DNA of 64,000 bases, taken from the NCBI GenBank assembly GCA_902506565.1, contig LR732703.1:248689-312688 (forward strand), given 5' to 3'. The stretch is from Burkholderiales bacterium 8X. Lineage in GTDB: Bacteria; Pseudomonadota; Gammaproteobacteria; Burkholderiales; Burkholderiaceae_C. This document shows positions 45,784 through 54,964 of this stretch, one piece after another (positions within the stretch are counted from its first letter, which is position 1; each line of letters begins with the position of its first letter). The notes beneath the pieces are model-generated. The model made no database searches. It was not told where the DNA came from and saw only the letters and a program-made list of their open reading frames with translations. The translations under genes were made by a program, and so were the position numbers.

Positions 45784-45932
45784 GCCCTGCCGGCGTGCAA
45801 GGAGCATGCCTGTGGTGCAGCAGATGTTAGCGCCAGCTTCGCGCACAAAGTCAGATTTCAGGTCCTGGTCCACGCTTACATTTCGCAGCCACCAAAAAGC
45901 GTGGCGTTGCAAAAAAGCTTTCAGGGGAATCG

Positions 45933-46421
45933 ATGGACGCGAATCTGAGAACGTTTGTTGCTGCCGCGCTGGGCGCGGTGGTCTTGGCGGTGGCCGGCTG
46001 TGGTGGCGGCGGCGACGGCGGTGGTGGGGGCGGCGGTGCGCCGGTCGGCGGGGTGACGCCGGTGGTCGCGGTCTCGCCGCCGGCTGCGGTGCCTGCCGAG
46101 CCGGAACCCGCCAAGCCGCACCTTCTCGAAGTGCAGGTCGCTGGCCTCCTGGCCACGCCCGACGCGCAAGGCCGCTACGAGGTGCCTTCGGGCAGCATGG
46201 TCGAGATCACGGTCGATCGCGAGGCCGACTGGCAGTCCGAGCAATCGCCCGGCGGCCTGGTCGTGCTGCAGAACCCGCGCTTCAAGAGCCTGAAGTGGCG
46301 GTCCGAGCTGATCAACCCGTCGACCGCTCCCACCACCTACTCGGTCATTGCCAAAAGCCGGACGGAGCCGGTGGGCACCACCCGAATCGTCCTGCTGGTC
46401 GCGGCGCCGAAGCCAGGCTAA
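45933..46421 (+). CDS. Small predicted lipoprotein
   Basis: 162-residue protein with a signal peptide and lipobox LAVAGC (Cys23), followed by a Gly/Asp run and a Pro/Ala/Val stretch. The mature domain (about 65-160) looks like a small beta-sandwich. No family is recognised. AGGGGA gives a good ribosome site. Its TAA overlaps the TAG of the convergent ligase gene. Confidence 0.8.
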   Translation: MDANLRTFVAAALGAVVLAVAGCGGGGDGGGGGGGAPVGGVTPVVAVSPPAAVPAEPEPAKPHLLEVQVAGLLATPDAQGRYEVPSGSMVEITVDREADWQSEQSPGGLVVLQNPRFKSLKWRSELINPSTAPTTYSVIAKSRTEPVGTTRIVLLVAAPKPG

Positions 46422-47665
46422 CGATAGCTGCGCGCGTCCTCGATCACCTTGCCATCGTTCGGCAGGCTGCCAGCAGCGACCAGTTCGACCCGGCAGCGCA
46501 GCTTGGTCACATCCCGCACGGCTTCCTCGACCCGCGAGGCCATTCCTTCGGGCGTGGCGTCCGATTCGACCCGGAGCGTCATCCGGTCGTCGCCCATCTC
46601 GCCTTCGACCACCAGCCGGGCCCGTGTCAGTTCCGGAAACCGCCGCACCACCTCGGCCACCTGCGAAGGGTGCACGAACATGCCGCGCACCTTGGTGGTC
46701 TGGTCGGCCCGGCCCAACCAACCCTTGATGCGCGTGTTGGTCCGGCCGGTGGGACAGGAGCCTGCCAGGACCGCCGACAGGTCGCCGGTGCCGAAACGCA
46801 CCAGCGGGTAGTCCGGGTTGAGCGTGGTCACCACGATCTCGCCGACCTCGCCCTCCGGCACCGGGTCGCCGGTGCCGGGGCGGACGATCTCGACGATCAC
46901 GCCTTCGTCCAGCACCAGGCCTTCGCGGGCCGATGTTTCGTAGGCGACCAGCCCCAGGTCGGCGGTGGCATAGCACTGGAGCCCGACCACGCCACGCTGG
47001 CCGATCCAGTCGCGCAGGCTGGGCGGGAAGGCTTCGCCGGAGACCAGGGCCTTGGTCATCGAAGGCAGCGCGATGCCTCTCTCGGCCGCCTTCTCCAGGA
47101 TGATCTTCAAGAAACTGGGAGTGCCCGCGTAGCCCGCCGGGCGGAGTTCGGCAATGGCCTCGACCTGCTGCTCGGTCTGTCCGGTGCCGCCGGCGAACAC
47201 GCTGCAGCCGAGTGCACGAGCGCCGCTCTCGATGATCGATCCGGCCGGCGTCATGTGATAGCTGAAGCTGTTGTGGACCAAGTCGCCGCCCCGGAAGCCT
47301 GCCGCATGCAGCGCCCGCGCGGTGCGCCAGTAGTCGCGGGCTTCGCCTTCGGGTTCGTAGATCGGCCCCGGGCTCGCGAAGACCCGCGGCATGCGCGGGC
47401 CGAAGTGGATGGCGCTGAACCCGCCGAAGGGGTCGCTGGCACGGCGTGCCTGCTGCAAGGCGAGCAGCTCGGACTTGCGGGTGACCGGCAGCCTGGCGAG
47501 CGCTTCGCGCGTGGTCACTTCTGCCGGCCGTACGCCGTCCAGGATTTCGGCCAGCGCCGGCGCACCGAGCTGGGCCTGTGCAATCTGCCGGGGCAGTGCA
47601 GCCAGCAGTTCCTGTTCGCGCTCGGCCGGGTCGCGGACTTCGAGCTTGTCGTAGAAATCGCTCAC
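46418..47665 (-). CDS. Phenylacetate-CoA ligase-like AMP-forming enzyme
   Basis: 415-residue adenylate-forming enzyme of the PaaK family (GFRGGDLVHNSFSYHMTPAG; CYATADLGLVAYETSAREGL; TNTRIKGWLGRADQTTKVRG). The usual Ser-rich SSGTTGxP loop is replaced by FASPGPIYEPEG, as I recall for PaaK-like enzymes next to liv transporters. The GTG start at 47665 overlaps the stop of the ABC ATPase gene (GTGA). It probably activates the imported carboxylate. Confidence 0.85.
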   Translation of the reverse strand: MSDFYDKLEVRDPAEREQELLAALPRQIAQAQLGAPALAEILDGVRPAEVTTREALARLPVTRKSELLALQQARRASDPFGGFSAIHFGPRMPRVFASPGPIYEPEGEARDYWRTARALHAAGFRGGDLVHNSFSYHMTPAGSIIESGARALGCSVFAGGTGQTEQQVEAIAELRPAGYAGTPSFLKIILEKAAERGIALPSMTKALVSGEAFPPSLRDWIGQRGVVGLQCYATADLGLVAYETSAREGLVLDEGVIVEIVRPGTGDPVPEGEVGEIVVTTLNPDYPLVRFGTGDLSAVLAGSCPTGRTNTRIKGWLGRADQTTKVRGMFVHPSQVAEVVRRFPELTRARLVVEGEMGDDRMTLRVESDATPEGMASRVEEAVRDVTKLRCRVELVAAGSLPNDGKVIEDARSYR

Positions 47666-48549
47666 GCCAGCCACCGCTTCCTGCGCTTGTAGCTCTTCAC
47701 GTCGCGGAAGCTCTTGCGGTCGCCGCCGCCGACGCCCAGGTAGAACTCCTTCACGTCCTCGTTCTCGCGCAGGCTCTTGGCCTCGCCGTCCATCACGATG
47801 CGTCCGTTCTCGAGGATGTAGCCGTAGTCCGCGTAGCGAAGTGCCATGTTGGTGTTCTGCTCGGCCAGGAGAAAGGTCACCTTCTCCTTCTCGTTGAGGT
47901 CTTTCACGATGCCGAAGACCTCGTCCACGATCTGCGGCGCGAGGCCCATCGAGGGTTCGTCCAGCAGCACCATGTTCGGGTTGGCCATCAGGGCCCGGCC
48001 GATCGCGCACATCTGCTGCTCGCCGCCGGAGGTGTAGGCCGCCTGCGAGCTGCGCCGGGTCTTGAGGCGCGGAAAGTAGGCATACACCTTCTCGAGCGTT
48101 TCCGCGATCGCGGCCTTGCCGTCGGTTCGGGTGTAGGCGCCGGTCATCAGGTTGTCCTCGATGGTGAGATGCGCGAAGCAGTGGCGGCCTTCCATGACCT
48201 GGATCAGACCGCGCTTGACCAGCTCCGAAGGCGACAGCGCCTCGATCCGCTCGCCACGCAGTTCGATGCTGCCCTTGGTCACCGCGCCGCGCTCGCCGGC
48301 GAGCAGGTTCGACACCGCGCGCAGCGTGGTGGTCTTGCCTGCGCCGTTGCCGCCGAGCAGCGCCACGATGCCGCCCTCGGGCACTACCAGCGACACGCCC
48401 TTGAGCACCAGGATCACGTGGTTGTAGATGACCTCGATGCCGTTGACGTTGAGGAGCGTGGTGGCCGAGCCCTCGCCACGGCTCGGCCCCTGAACCGGGC
48501 CCGATGCCGGGCCCGATGCCGTGCTCGGTGCCGTCGTCGCCATGGCCAT
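47662..48549 (-). CDS. LivF-type ABC transporter ATP-binding protein
   Basis: 295-residue ATPase of a branched-chain-amino-acid-type importer. Walker A is GGNGAGKTT, the signature is YTSGGEQQM and Walker B is NMVLLDEPSMGLAPQ. An N-terminal extension (about 1-32) rich in Gly, Pro and Ser comes from a short GGGCCCGAT-type repeat. A second in-frame ATG lies at 48543. The liv-like transporters of Burkholderiales often carry aromatic or other carboxylates, and the flanking CoA ligases support that here. Confidence 0.92.
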   Translation of the reverse strand: MAMATTAPSTASGPASGPVQGPSRGEGSATTLLNVNGIEVIYNHVILVLKGVSLVVPEGGIVALLGGNGAGKTTTLRAVSNLLAGERGAVTKGSIELRGERIEALSPSELVKRGLIQVMEGRHCFAHLTIEDNLMTGAYTRTDGKAAIAETLEKVYAYFPRLKTRRSSQAAYTSGGEQQMCAIGRALMANPNMVLLDEPSMGLAPQIVDEVFGIVKDLNEKEKVTFLLAEQNTNMALRYADYGYILENGRIVMDGEAKSLRENEDVKEFYLGVGGGDRKSFRDVKSYKRRKRWLA

Positions 48550-48552
48550 GCC

Positions 48553-49872
48553 TCAGGCGCCGCAGTCGCTCGCGTCGCGCTTGGCGAGCTTCTTCTCGGC
48601 CGCGTACTTTTCGCCGGCGCTCTTGACCATCGGCTTGATGATCTGCTCGTCGGCCTGGTACCAGTCGGACATGCCGCCCCACTTGGCGCCGTCCCAGGTG
48701 TGCACCCGCGCCCAGGTCGAACCCATGTGGTCCTGGCAGGACGTGCTCACCGGCCGCATCACGCCCGAGAAGCCGAGTGCATCCAGCTTCTTCTGGTCGA
48801 GCGCGAGGTTCTCGAAGCCCCAGCGCACCTGCTCGCCGGTCATGACCTTGCCCTTGCCGAAGCGCTCCTGCGCGCGCTTGACCGCCTCGACGCTCAGCAT
48901 CTGGATGATCACGCCGCGGGTGTAGAGAACCGAGCCGACTTCTTCCTTCGGACCGGTGCCCTGGCCCTTGTCGTGCACGGTCTTGAGGATGTCCTGGATC
49001 ACCTTGGGCTCGGTGCCCGAGGTATTGAGCGCCAAGGCGTTGTAGCCCTTGGCGTTGGCGCCGACGTCCTTCACGTCCGGCTCGGCGCCGGCCCACCACA
49101 CGCCGTACATCTTCTCGCGCGGATAGCCGGTGGCCACGGCTTCCTTGAGCGCGGTGGAGTTCATCACGCCCCAGCCCCACAGCATCACGTAGTCGGGCCG
49201 CTGCTGGCGCACCTGCAGCCAGGCCGACTTCTGCTCGACGCCCGGTGCCGTCACCGGGATCAGCGACAGCTCGAACCCGTTCTGCTTGGCGCGCTCCTGC
49301 AAGAGCGGGATCGGTTCCTTGCCGAAGGGCGAGTCGTGATAGACCAGCGCGATCTTCTTGCCCTTGAGCTTGTCCATGCCGCCCTGGGTCTTGCCGATGT
49401 GCTGCACCAGGATGTCGGCCGCGGTCCAGTAGGAACCCATGAGCGGGAAGTTCCACTTGAAGGTGGTGCCGTCCTGCGAGGCAGCCAGGCCGTAGCCGAG
49501 CGTGATCAGCGGGATCTTGTCGGTCGGCACCTTGTCGGTGAGCGCGAAGGTGATGCCGGTGGCTTGAGGATCGAACAGCGCCACGCCCGGGCGGCCCTTG
49601 AGCCGCTCGTAGCATTCGACGCCCTTGTCGGTGGCGTAGCCGGTCTCGCATTCCTCGTAGGCGATCTTCACGCCGTTGATGCCGCCCTGCGCGTTGACCA
49701 GCTTGATGTAGTCCTGCTTGCCGTTGGCCCAGGGCGTGCCGTTGGGCGCGTAGGGGCCGGTGCGATAGACCAGCAGCGGGAAGAACTGCTCCTTGGCCTG
49801 CGCCATCGCGGGCGCGGCGCCGGCGAGCGCGGACACGGCCGCCAGGGCAAGTGCGATCGACTTCAGCTTCAT
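48553..49872 (-). CDS. LivK-type periplasmic substrate-binding protein
   Basis: 439-residue receptor with signal peptide (MKLKSIALALAAVSALAGAA, cleaved near AMAQ). Features include FFPLLVYRTGPYAPNGTPWA and NAQGGINGVKIAYEECETGY, a branched-chain-amino-acid-receptor fold larger than E. coli LivK. It lies 3 bases upstream of the livF-type gene. The start at 49872 is where the signal peptide begins. The ligand is unknown. Confidence 0.93.
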   Translation of the reverse strand: MKLKSIALALAAVSALAGAAPAMAQAKEQFFPLLVYRTGPYAPNGTPWANGKQDYIKLVNAQGGINGVKIAYEECETGYATDKGVECYERLKGRPGVALFDPQATGITFALTDKVPTDKIPLITLGYGLAASQDGTTFKWNFPLMGSYWTAADILVQHIGKTQGGMDKLKGKKIALVYHDSPFGKEPIPLLQERAKQNGFELSLIPVTAPGVEQKSAWLQVRQQRPDYVMLWGWGVMNSTALKEAVATGYPREKMYGVWWAGAEPDVKDVGANAKGYNALALNTSGTEPKVIQDILKTVHDKGQGTGPKEEVGSVLYTRGVIIQMLSVEAVKRAQERFGKGKVMTGEQVRWGFENLALDQKKLDALGFSGVMRPVSTSCQDHMGSTWARVHTWDGAKWGGMSDWYQADEQIIKPMVKSAGEKYAAEKKLAKRDASDCGA

Positions 49873-49928
49873 GTGTGTCTCCAGTTGGTGGTGTTGCACG
49901 GCAGGTGCGGGTTGAAAACGGCGAGAGC

Positions 49929-49955
49929 GGTGGAACCGGTGAAAGCGGTGAAAGG
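49929..49955 (-). repeat. 9-bp tandem repeat, three copies
   Basis: GGTGGAACC, GGTGAAAGC, GGTGAAAGG on the plus strand, between the LivM-type stop and the LivK-type start. It resembles the 8-bp repeat at 3601-3640. No function seen. Confidence 0.75.
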
Positions 49956-49975
49956 ATTCGAGCGAGTCATCGAGG

Positions 49976-51040
49976 TCAATGCGGAAACGGCCAGAGCCGC
50001 AGCTTTTCCTTGCCGGTCGACCACAGCCGGGCCAGCCCGTGCGGCTCGACGATCAGGAAGAAAACGATCAGGGCGCCGAAGATCATGAATTCGAGATGAG
50101 ACGCGAGCGCGGTCGAGATCGAGAGGCCGAACCAGCCCGGCAGCTGGTTGAGAAAGAGCGGCAGCAGCACGATGAAGGCGGCGCCGAAGAAGCTGCCCAT
50201 GATCGAGCCGAGTCCGCCGATGATCACCATGAAGAGCAGCTGGAACGAGCGGTCGATGCTGAACGCCGCCGGCTCCCACGCCCCCAGGTGAACGAAGCCC
50301 CACAGCGCGCCGGCCACGCCGACGATGAAGCTGCTGACCGCGAAGGCGGTGAGCTTGGCGTACACCGGCCGGATGCCGATCACGGCCGCGGCCACGTCCA
50401 TGTCCCGCATCGCCATCCATTCGCGCCCGATCGCGCTTCGCACCAGGTTCTTGGCCAGCATCGCGAACAGCACCACGAACGAAAGGCACAGCAGGTACTT
50501 CTGCACCGGGCTTTCGATCGGAATTCCCAGCACGTTGAGCCCCGCCACGCTCACCGACCCGGACGACGAGTTGTTGGTGAACCAGGAGATCCGCAGGAAC
50601 GCCCAATCCACGAAGAACTGCGCCGCCAGCGTTGCCACCGCCAGATACAGCCCCTTGATCCGCAGGCTCGGAATGCCGAACAGCACCCCGATCACCGTCG
50701 AGCAAAGCCCGCCCAGGAGCAGCGAGGCAACGAGCGGCATCCCCTCGATGCGCACATGGAAGTTGTAGGCCGCATAAGCCCCCACCGCCATGAAGGCTCC
50801 GGTTCCCAGCGAAATCTGCCCGCAATACCCCACCAGAATATTCAGTCCCAGCGCCGCCAGCGAAAGAATCAGGAACGGCGTCAAGATCGCCCGAAACCAA
50901 TACTCCGGGGCAATGAACGGCACCGCCACGAAGGCAAACGCCAGCAGCAGCCCCATCAGCACCCGATCCTGCAGGATCGGAAACACCTGCTGATCCGCCC
51001 GATAGCTGGCCTTGAACTGCCCGTTTTCCCGATAGATCAT
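49976..51040 (-). CDS. LivM-type ABC transporter permease
   Basis: 354-residue inner-membrane permease with eight or more membrane segments. Diagnostic stretches are LNILVGYCGQISLGTGAFMA, FGIPSLRIKGLYLAVATLAA and the coupling motif REWMAMRDMDVAAAVIGIRP. The start at 51040 (MIYRENGQFKASYRADQQVF) is chosen because the upstream sequence is a non-coding repeat. It is separated from the livH-type gene by 127 bases of repeat, unusual inside such an operon. Confidence 0.93.
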   Translation of the reverse strand: MIYRENGQFKASYRADQQVFPILQDRVLMGLLLAFAFVAVPFIAPEYWFRAILTPFLILSLAALGLNILVGYCGQISLGTGAFMAVGAYAAYNFHVRIEGMPLVASLLLGGLCSTVIGVLFGIPSLRIKGLYLAVATLAAQFFVDWAFLRISWFTNNSSSGSVSVAGLNVLGIPIESPVQKYLLCLSFVVLFAMLAKNLVRSAIGREWMAMRDMDVAAAVIGIRPVYAKLTAFAVSSFIVGVAGALWGFVHLGAWEPAAFSIDRSFQLLFMVIIGGLGSIMGSFFGAAFIVLLPLFLNQLPGWFGLSISTALASHLEFMIFGALIVFFLIVEPHGLARLWSTGKEKLRLWPFPH

Positions 51041-51167
51041 GCTCGCCCCCCGGGCTGCGCGCACTGCGTGTCGCTTCGCCCACCCCCCTGCCGGGGGGCG
51101 CACGCCGCGGCCCGGCAAAGCCGGTTCCGCGCGTGCCGCTGGAAGAGGGTGGTGGTGCGTTGGATGG
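51041..51167. repeat. Comamonad-type intergenic repeat inside the liv operon
   Basis: Contains CTGCGTGTCGCTTCGCCCAC, the hairpin CCCCCC-TGCC-GGGGGG (about 51084-51099) and GCCCGGCAAAGCCGGTTCCG. I recall close variants scattered through Variovorax/Acidovorax genomes, so it is called a dispersed element. It lies between the livH-type and livM-type genes and could affect mRNA stability. Confidence 0.55.
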
Positions 51168-52097
51168 TCATACTCGATCGATGATTTTTTCGCCGAAGAG
51201 GCCTTGGGGACGAACGAGAAGAAAGACCAGCGCCAGCACGTACGCGAACCAGATCTCGATGCCCCCGCCGAGCATCGGCCCCAGGTAGATTTCCGACAGC
51301 TTCTCGCCCACGCCGATCAGGAGCCCGCCGATGATCGCGCCCGGTATCGACGTGAGCCCACCCAGGATCACCACCGGCAGCGCCTTGAGGGCCACCAGCG
51401 ACAACGAGAACTGCACACCGAGCTTCGAGCCCCAGATGATCCCGGCCACCAGTGCCGCGAAACCCGCGACCGACCAGACGATCACCCAGATGCGATTGAG
51501 CGGAATGCCGATCGATTGCGCGGCCTGGTGGTCGTCGGCCACGGCGCGCAGCGCGCGGCCGGTCGAGGTCTTCTGGAAGAACACCGCCAGCACCACCACC
51601 AGGGCGGCCGAGACGCCGGCGGCGATCAGGTCTTCGCGGCTCAGCAGCAGGCCGCCGGGGAAGGTGCCTTCGAGCACCATCATCGGCTCCTTCGGCATGC
51701 CGACGTCGATCTTGTAGATGTCGTTGCCGAACAGCGTCTGCCCGAGTCCGTCGAGAAAGTAGGCGATGCCGAGGGTCGCCATCAGGAGCGTGATGCCTTC
51801 CTGGTTGACCAGCTTGCTGAGCGCGAGCCGCTCGATCAGCCAGGCCACCACCACCATCACCGCCATCGCGGCGACGAAGGCCAGCAGGTTGGCGAGGATC
51901 AGGCTTTCGAAGCCGAACCAGCGCGGGAACCATTCGGCAAAGCGTGCCATGGCGAGCGCAGCGAACAGCACCATCGCGCCCTGCGCGAAGTTGAAGACGC
52001 CGGACGCCTTGTAGATCAGCACGAAGCCGATCGCGATCAGCGAATAGAGCATGCCGACCATCAGGCCGCCGAACAAGGTCTCGAGGAAGAATCCCAT
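51168..52097 (-). CDS. LivH-type ABC transporter permease
   Basis: 309-residue inner-membrane permease. It has GLMVGMLYSLIAIGFVLIYK, ASGVFNFAQGAMVLFAALAM, the cytoplasmic VADDHQAAQSIGIPLNRIWV motif and LKALPVVILGGLTSIPGAII. ATG at 52097 is used, 2 bases after the livG-type stop; a TTG at 52103 would overlap it. With the LivM-type protein it forms the membrane channel. Confidence 0.94.
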   Translation of the reverse strand: MGFFLETLFGGLMVGMLYSLIAIGFVLIYKASGVFNFAQGAMVLFAALAMARFAEWFPRWFGFESLILANLLAFVAAMAVMVVVAWLIERLALSKLVNQEGITLLMATLGIAYFLDGLGQTLFGNDIYKIDVGMPKEPMMVLEGTFPGGLLLSREDLIAAGVSAALVVVLAVFFQKTSTGRALRAVADDHQAAQSIGIPLNRIWVIVWSVAGFAALVAGIIWGSKLGVQFSLSLVALKALPVVILGGLTSIPGAIIGGLLIGVGEKLSEIYLGPMLGGGIEIWFAYVLALVFLLVRPQGLFGEKIIDRV

Positions 52098-52099
52098 CG

Positions 52100-52882
52100 T
52101 CAATGCTCCACGCCGAGGTACGCCCGCACCACGTCTTCGTTGTTGCGCACTTCGCCGGGCGTGCCGTCGCCGATCTTCTTGCCGTAGTCCAGCACCACCA
52201 CCCGGTCGGAGATGTCCATCACCACGCCCATGTCGTGCTCGATCAGCACGATGGTGGTGCCGAACTCGTCGTTCACGTCGAGGATGAAGCGGCTCATGTC
52301 CTGCTTTTCCTCGACGTTCATGCCGGCCATCGGCTCGTCGAGCAGCAGCACCTGCGGCTCCATCGCGAGCGCGCGGCCGAGGTCGACCCGCTTCTGCAAT
52401 CCGTACGGCAGCCGGCCGACCGGCGTCTTGCGGTGCAGCTGGATCTCGAGGAAGTCGATGATGCGTTCGACGAATTCGCGCTGCGCGATCTCCTCGCGCT
52501 CGGCCGGACCGAAGCGCAGCGCCTGGGCCAGCAGGCCGCTCTTCATCTTGAGGTTGCGGCCGGTCATGATGTTGTCGAGCACGCTCATGCCCTTGAAGAG
52601 CGCCAGGTTCTGGAAGGTGCGCGCGATGCCCATCTCGGCCACCTGGCGCGAGTTCATGTGCTTGAAGTGCTGGCCGCGGAAGGTGATGGAGCCTTGCTGC
52701 GGCTGGTAGACGCCGTTGATGCAGTTGAGCATCGAGCTCTTGCCGGCGCCGTTGGGGCCGATGATGGCGCGCACCTCGTGCTCGCGCACGTCGAAGCTGA
52801 TGTCGGTCAGCGCCTTCACGCCGCCGAAGGCGAGCGAGATGTTCTGCACGTCGAGCACGACCTCGCCGATCTTCCTAGCCAT
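52100..52882 (-). CDS. LivG-type ABC transporter ATP-binding protein
   Basis: 260-residue ATPase with Walker A GPNGAGKSS, LivG hallmark ARTFQNLALFKGMSVLDNIM, signature LPYGLQKRVDLGRALAMEP and Walker B LLLDEPMAGMN, then IVLIEHDMGVVMDISDRVVV. It lies 41 bases after the acyl-CoA synthetase gene and almost touches the livH-type gene. Confidence 0.95.
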   Translation of the reverse strand: MARKIGEVVLDVQNISLAFGGVKALTDISFDVREHEVRAIIGPNGAGKSSMLNCINGVYQPQQGSITFRGQHFKHMNSRQVAEMGIARTFQNLALFKGMSVLDNIMTGRNLKMKSGLLAQALRFGPAEREEIAQREFVERIIDFLEIQLHRKTPVGRLPYGLQKRVDLGRALAMEPQVLLLDEPMAGMNVEEKQDMSRFILDVNDEFGTTIVLIEHDMGVVMDISDRVVVLDYGKKIGDGTPGEVRNNEDVVRAYLGVEH

Positions 52883-52923
52883 CGCTGTGCTCCGTGGTGG
52901 GCTGATCGAACCTTGGTCGCATG

Positions 52924-54879
52924 TCAGGCCGCCTTCGCCACGATCGGGAAGGTCCTGGCCTCGACGATCTTGAGGTTGGCCGCCACCACGCCGGTTCGGC
53001 CGTCCTCGAACTTGACCTGGGTCTCGATGTGCTGCTCGGTCTTGCCGGCGTAGAGCGCATCGACCAGCAGCCGGTACTTCTCGGCGATGAAGCCGCGCCG
53101 CACCTTGCGCGTGCGGGTGAGTTCGTCGTCGTCCGGATCGAGCTCCTTGTGCAGCACCAGGAAGCGCGCGATCTGGGTTTCGCCCATGCCTTCCTCGCCG
53201 GCCAGGTCGGCATTCACCTTCTCGATGCATTCGCCGATCAGGGCCAGCACCTCCGGCTTGCCGGCGAGGTCGACATAGCCGCCGTAGGCGAGACCGCGGC
53301 GCTCGGCCCAGTTGCCGACTGCCTCGTAGTCGATGTTGATCGCCGCGCAGACCTGGCTGCGCCCGTGGCCGAAGCAGACGGCTTCCTTGATCTGCGGGAA
53401 GAACTTGAGCTTGTTCTCGATGTAGTTGGGCGCGAAGATGGCGCCGCTTTCGAGCCGGCCGACATCCTTTGCGCGATCGATGATGCGCAGGTGCCCCTCG
53501 GCATCGATCACGCCCGCGTCGCCGGTGTGGAAGTAGCCGTCGGCGTCCAGCACCTCGGCCGTCGCCTCCGGCCGCTTGTAGTACTCCTTCAACACCGACA
53601 CGCCGCGCACCAGCACCTCGCCGTCGGCCGCGATGCGCAGTTCGATGCCGGGCGCGGCGCTTCCGACCGTCTGCAGCTTGACCTTGCCGTCCTGCTGGAG
53701 GCACACGTAGGCGCAGGTTTCGGTCTGGCCGTAGAACTGCTTCAAGTTGACGCCGATCGAGCGATAGAAGCGGAAGAGGTCGGGCCCGATGGCCGCACCC
53801 GCGGTGTAGGCGACCCGGATGCGGCTCATGCCCAGCACGTTGCGAAGCGGTCCGTACACCAGCAGGTCGCCGAGGCCGTAGAGCAGGCGGTCGATTGGTC
53901 CGACCGGCTGGCGGTTGAGGATGTCGGCACCGACGCGGCGTGCCAGCGACATGAAGCGTTCGTAGAGCCAACGCTTGGGCGCGGCCGCGTCTTCCATGCG
54001 GATCGATACGGCGGTGAGCAGGCCCTCGAAGGTGCGGGGCGGGCCGAAGTAGTAGCTCGGCCCGATCTCGCGCATGTCGTTCATCACGGTTTCGGACGAT
54101 TCGGGGCAGTTGAGCGTGAAGCCGCCGACCAGCCACTGCGCGACCGAGAACAAGTGGTCGCCGACCCAGGCCATCGGCAGGTAGCTCATGATGTTGTCGC
54201 CGGGGCCGAGCATGTCGGTATCGACGCCGCCCTGGCCGGCCGCGATGAAGCTGGCATGGGTCTGGCAGACGCCCTTCGGCCGGCCGGTGGTGCCCGAGGT
54301 GTAGAGGATCACGCCGACATCGGTGGTCTCGCCGGACGCCACGCTCCGATCGAAGTAGCCGGGCTGCGCCGCATCGAAGGCACGGCCGAGTCCGCGCAAG
54401 CGGTCGTAGCCGAGAAGGCCCGGCTGGTCGTAGTGGCGCAGGCCTTTCGGATCGTCATAGACGATGTGCGCGAGCCGGACGCTGCCGGCTGCCAACAGGT
54501 CGCGGCATTCGAGCAGCTTGTCGACCTGTTCCTGGTCCTCGGCGATCACGAACTCGATCGATGCATCCTCGAGCATGAAGACCATCTCGTTCGCGACCGC
54601 ATCCTGGTAGAGCGGTACCGGCACCCCGCGCAGGCACTGCGCCGCGACCACCGCCATGTAGAGGTGCGGCCGGTTGGCGCCGACGATCGCGAGGTGGTCG
54701 CCCGCCTTGAAACCGAGGCTCGCCAGCCCGCAGGCGATCTCGCGCACTTCGACAGCGACGTCCGCCCAGCTCCAGGTCTGCCAGATGCCGAGATCCTTTT
54801 CGCGCACCGCCGGCGCGTCGGGCTGGCGCTCGGCGTGCCTCGCGAGAAGACGGGGAAATGTGTTGGGCGGGTTCGGCAC
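52924..54879 (-). CDS. Long-chain fatty acid-CoA ligase-like AMP-forming synthetase
   Basis: 651-residue adenylate-forming ligase (LYTSGTTGRPKGVCQTHASF; KQFYGQTETCAYVCLQQDGK; GYFHTGDAGVIDAEGHLRII) with the long-chain type C-terminal region (IARFLVLHKELDPDDDELTR; FIAEKYRLLVDALYAGKTEQ). GTG at 54879 is the preferred start because conserved sequence begins at PNPPNTFPRLLARHAERQPD; no strong ribosome site is seen. It leads the liv-type operon and is divergent from the Crp/Fnr gene, so it probably activates the transported acid. Confidence 0.88.
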   Translation of the reverse strand: MPNPPNTFPRLLARHAERQPDAPAVREKDLGIWQTWSWADVAVEVREIACGLASLGFKAGDHLAIVGANRPHLYMAVVAAQCLRGVPVPLYQDAVANEMVFMLEDASIEFVIAEDQEQVDKLLECRDLLAAGSVRLAHIVYDDPKGLRHYDQPGLLGYDRLRGLGRAFDAAQPGYFDRSVASGETTDVGVILYTSGTTGRPKGVCQTHASFIAAGQGGVDTDMLGPGDNIMSYLPMAWVGDHLFSVAQWLVGGFTLNCPESSETVMNDMREIGPSYYFGPPRTFEGLLTAVSIRMEDAAAPKRWLYERFMSLARRVGADILNRQPVGPIDRLLYGLGDLLVYGPLRNVLGMSRIRVAYTAGAAIGPDLFRFYRSIGVNLKQFYGQTETCAYVCLQQDGKVKLQTVGSAAPGIELRIAADGEVLVRGVSVLKEYYKRPEATAEVLDADGYFHTGDAGVIDAEGHLRIIDRAKDVGRLESGAIFAPNYIENKLKFFPQIKEAVCFGHGRSQVCAAINIDYEAVGNWAERRGLAYGGYVDLAGKPEVLALIGECIEKVNADLAGEEGMGETQIARFLVLHKELDPDDDELTRTRKVRRGFIAEKYRLLVDALYAGKTEQHIETQVKFEDGRTGVVAANLKIVEARTFPIVAKAA

Positions 54880-54915
54880 GATGGCCGGACTGTAGGGCCG
54901 GCGCTTGTCGCCGGG

Positions 54916-54933
54916 TTGTCGTTTCAAAGACAA
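54916..54933. promoter_or_regulatory. Inverted repeat between acyl-CoA ligase and Crp/Fnr gene
   Basis: TTGTC-N8-GACAA lies in the 85-base divergent gap, the right size for a Crp/Fnr-family dimer site though not the classical sequence. It may be the operator for the adjacent regulator. Confidence 0.4.
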
Positions 54934-54964
54934 TCCTAGGGACACTACTCCCCGGAGTTTCCCG

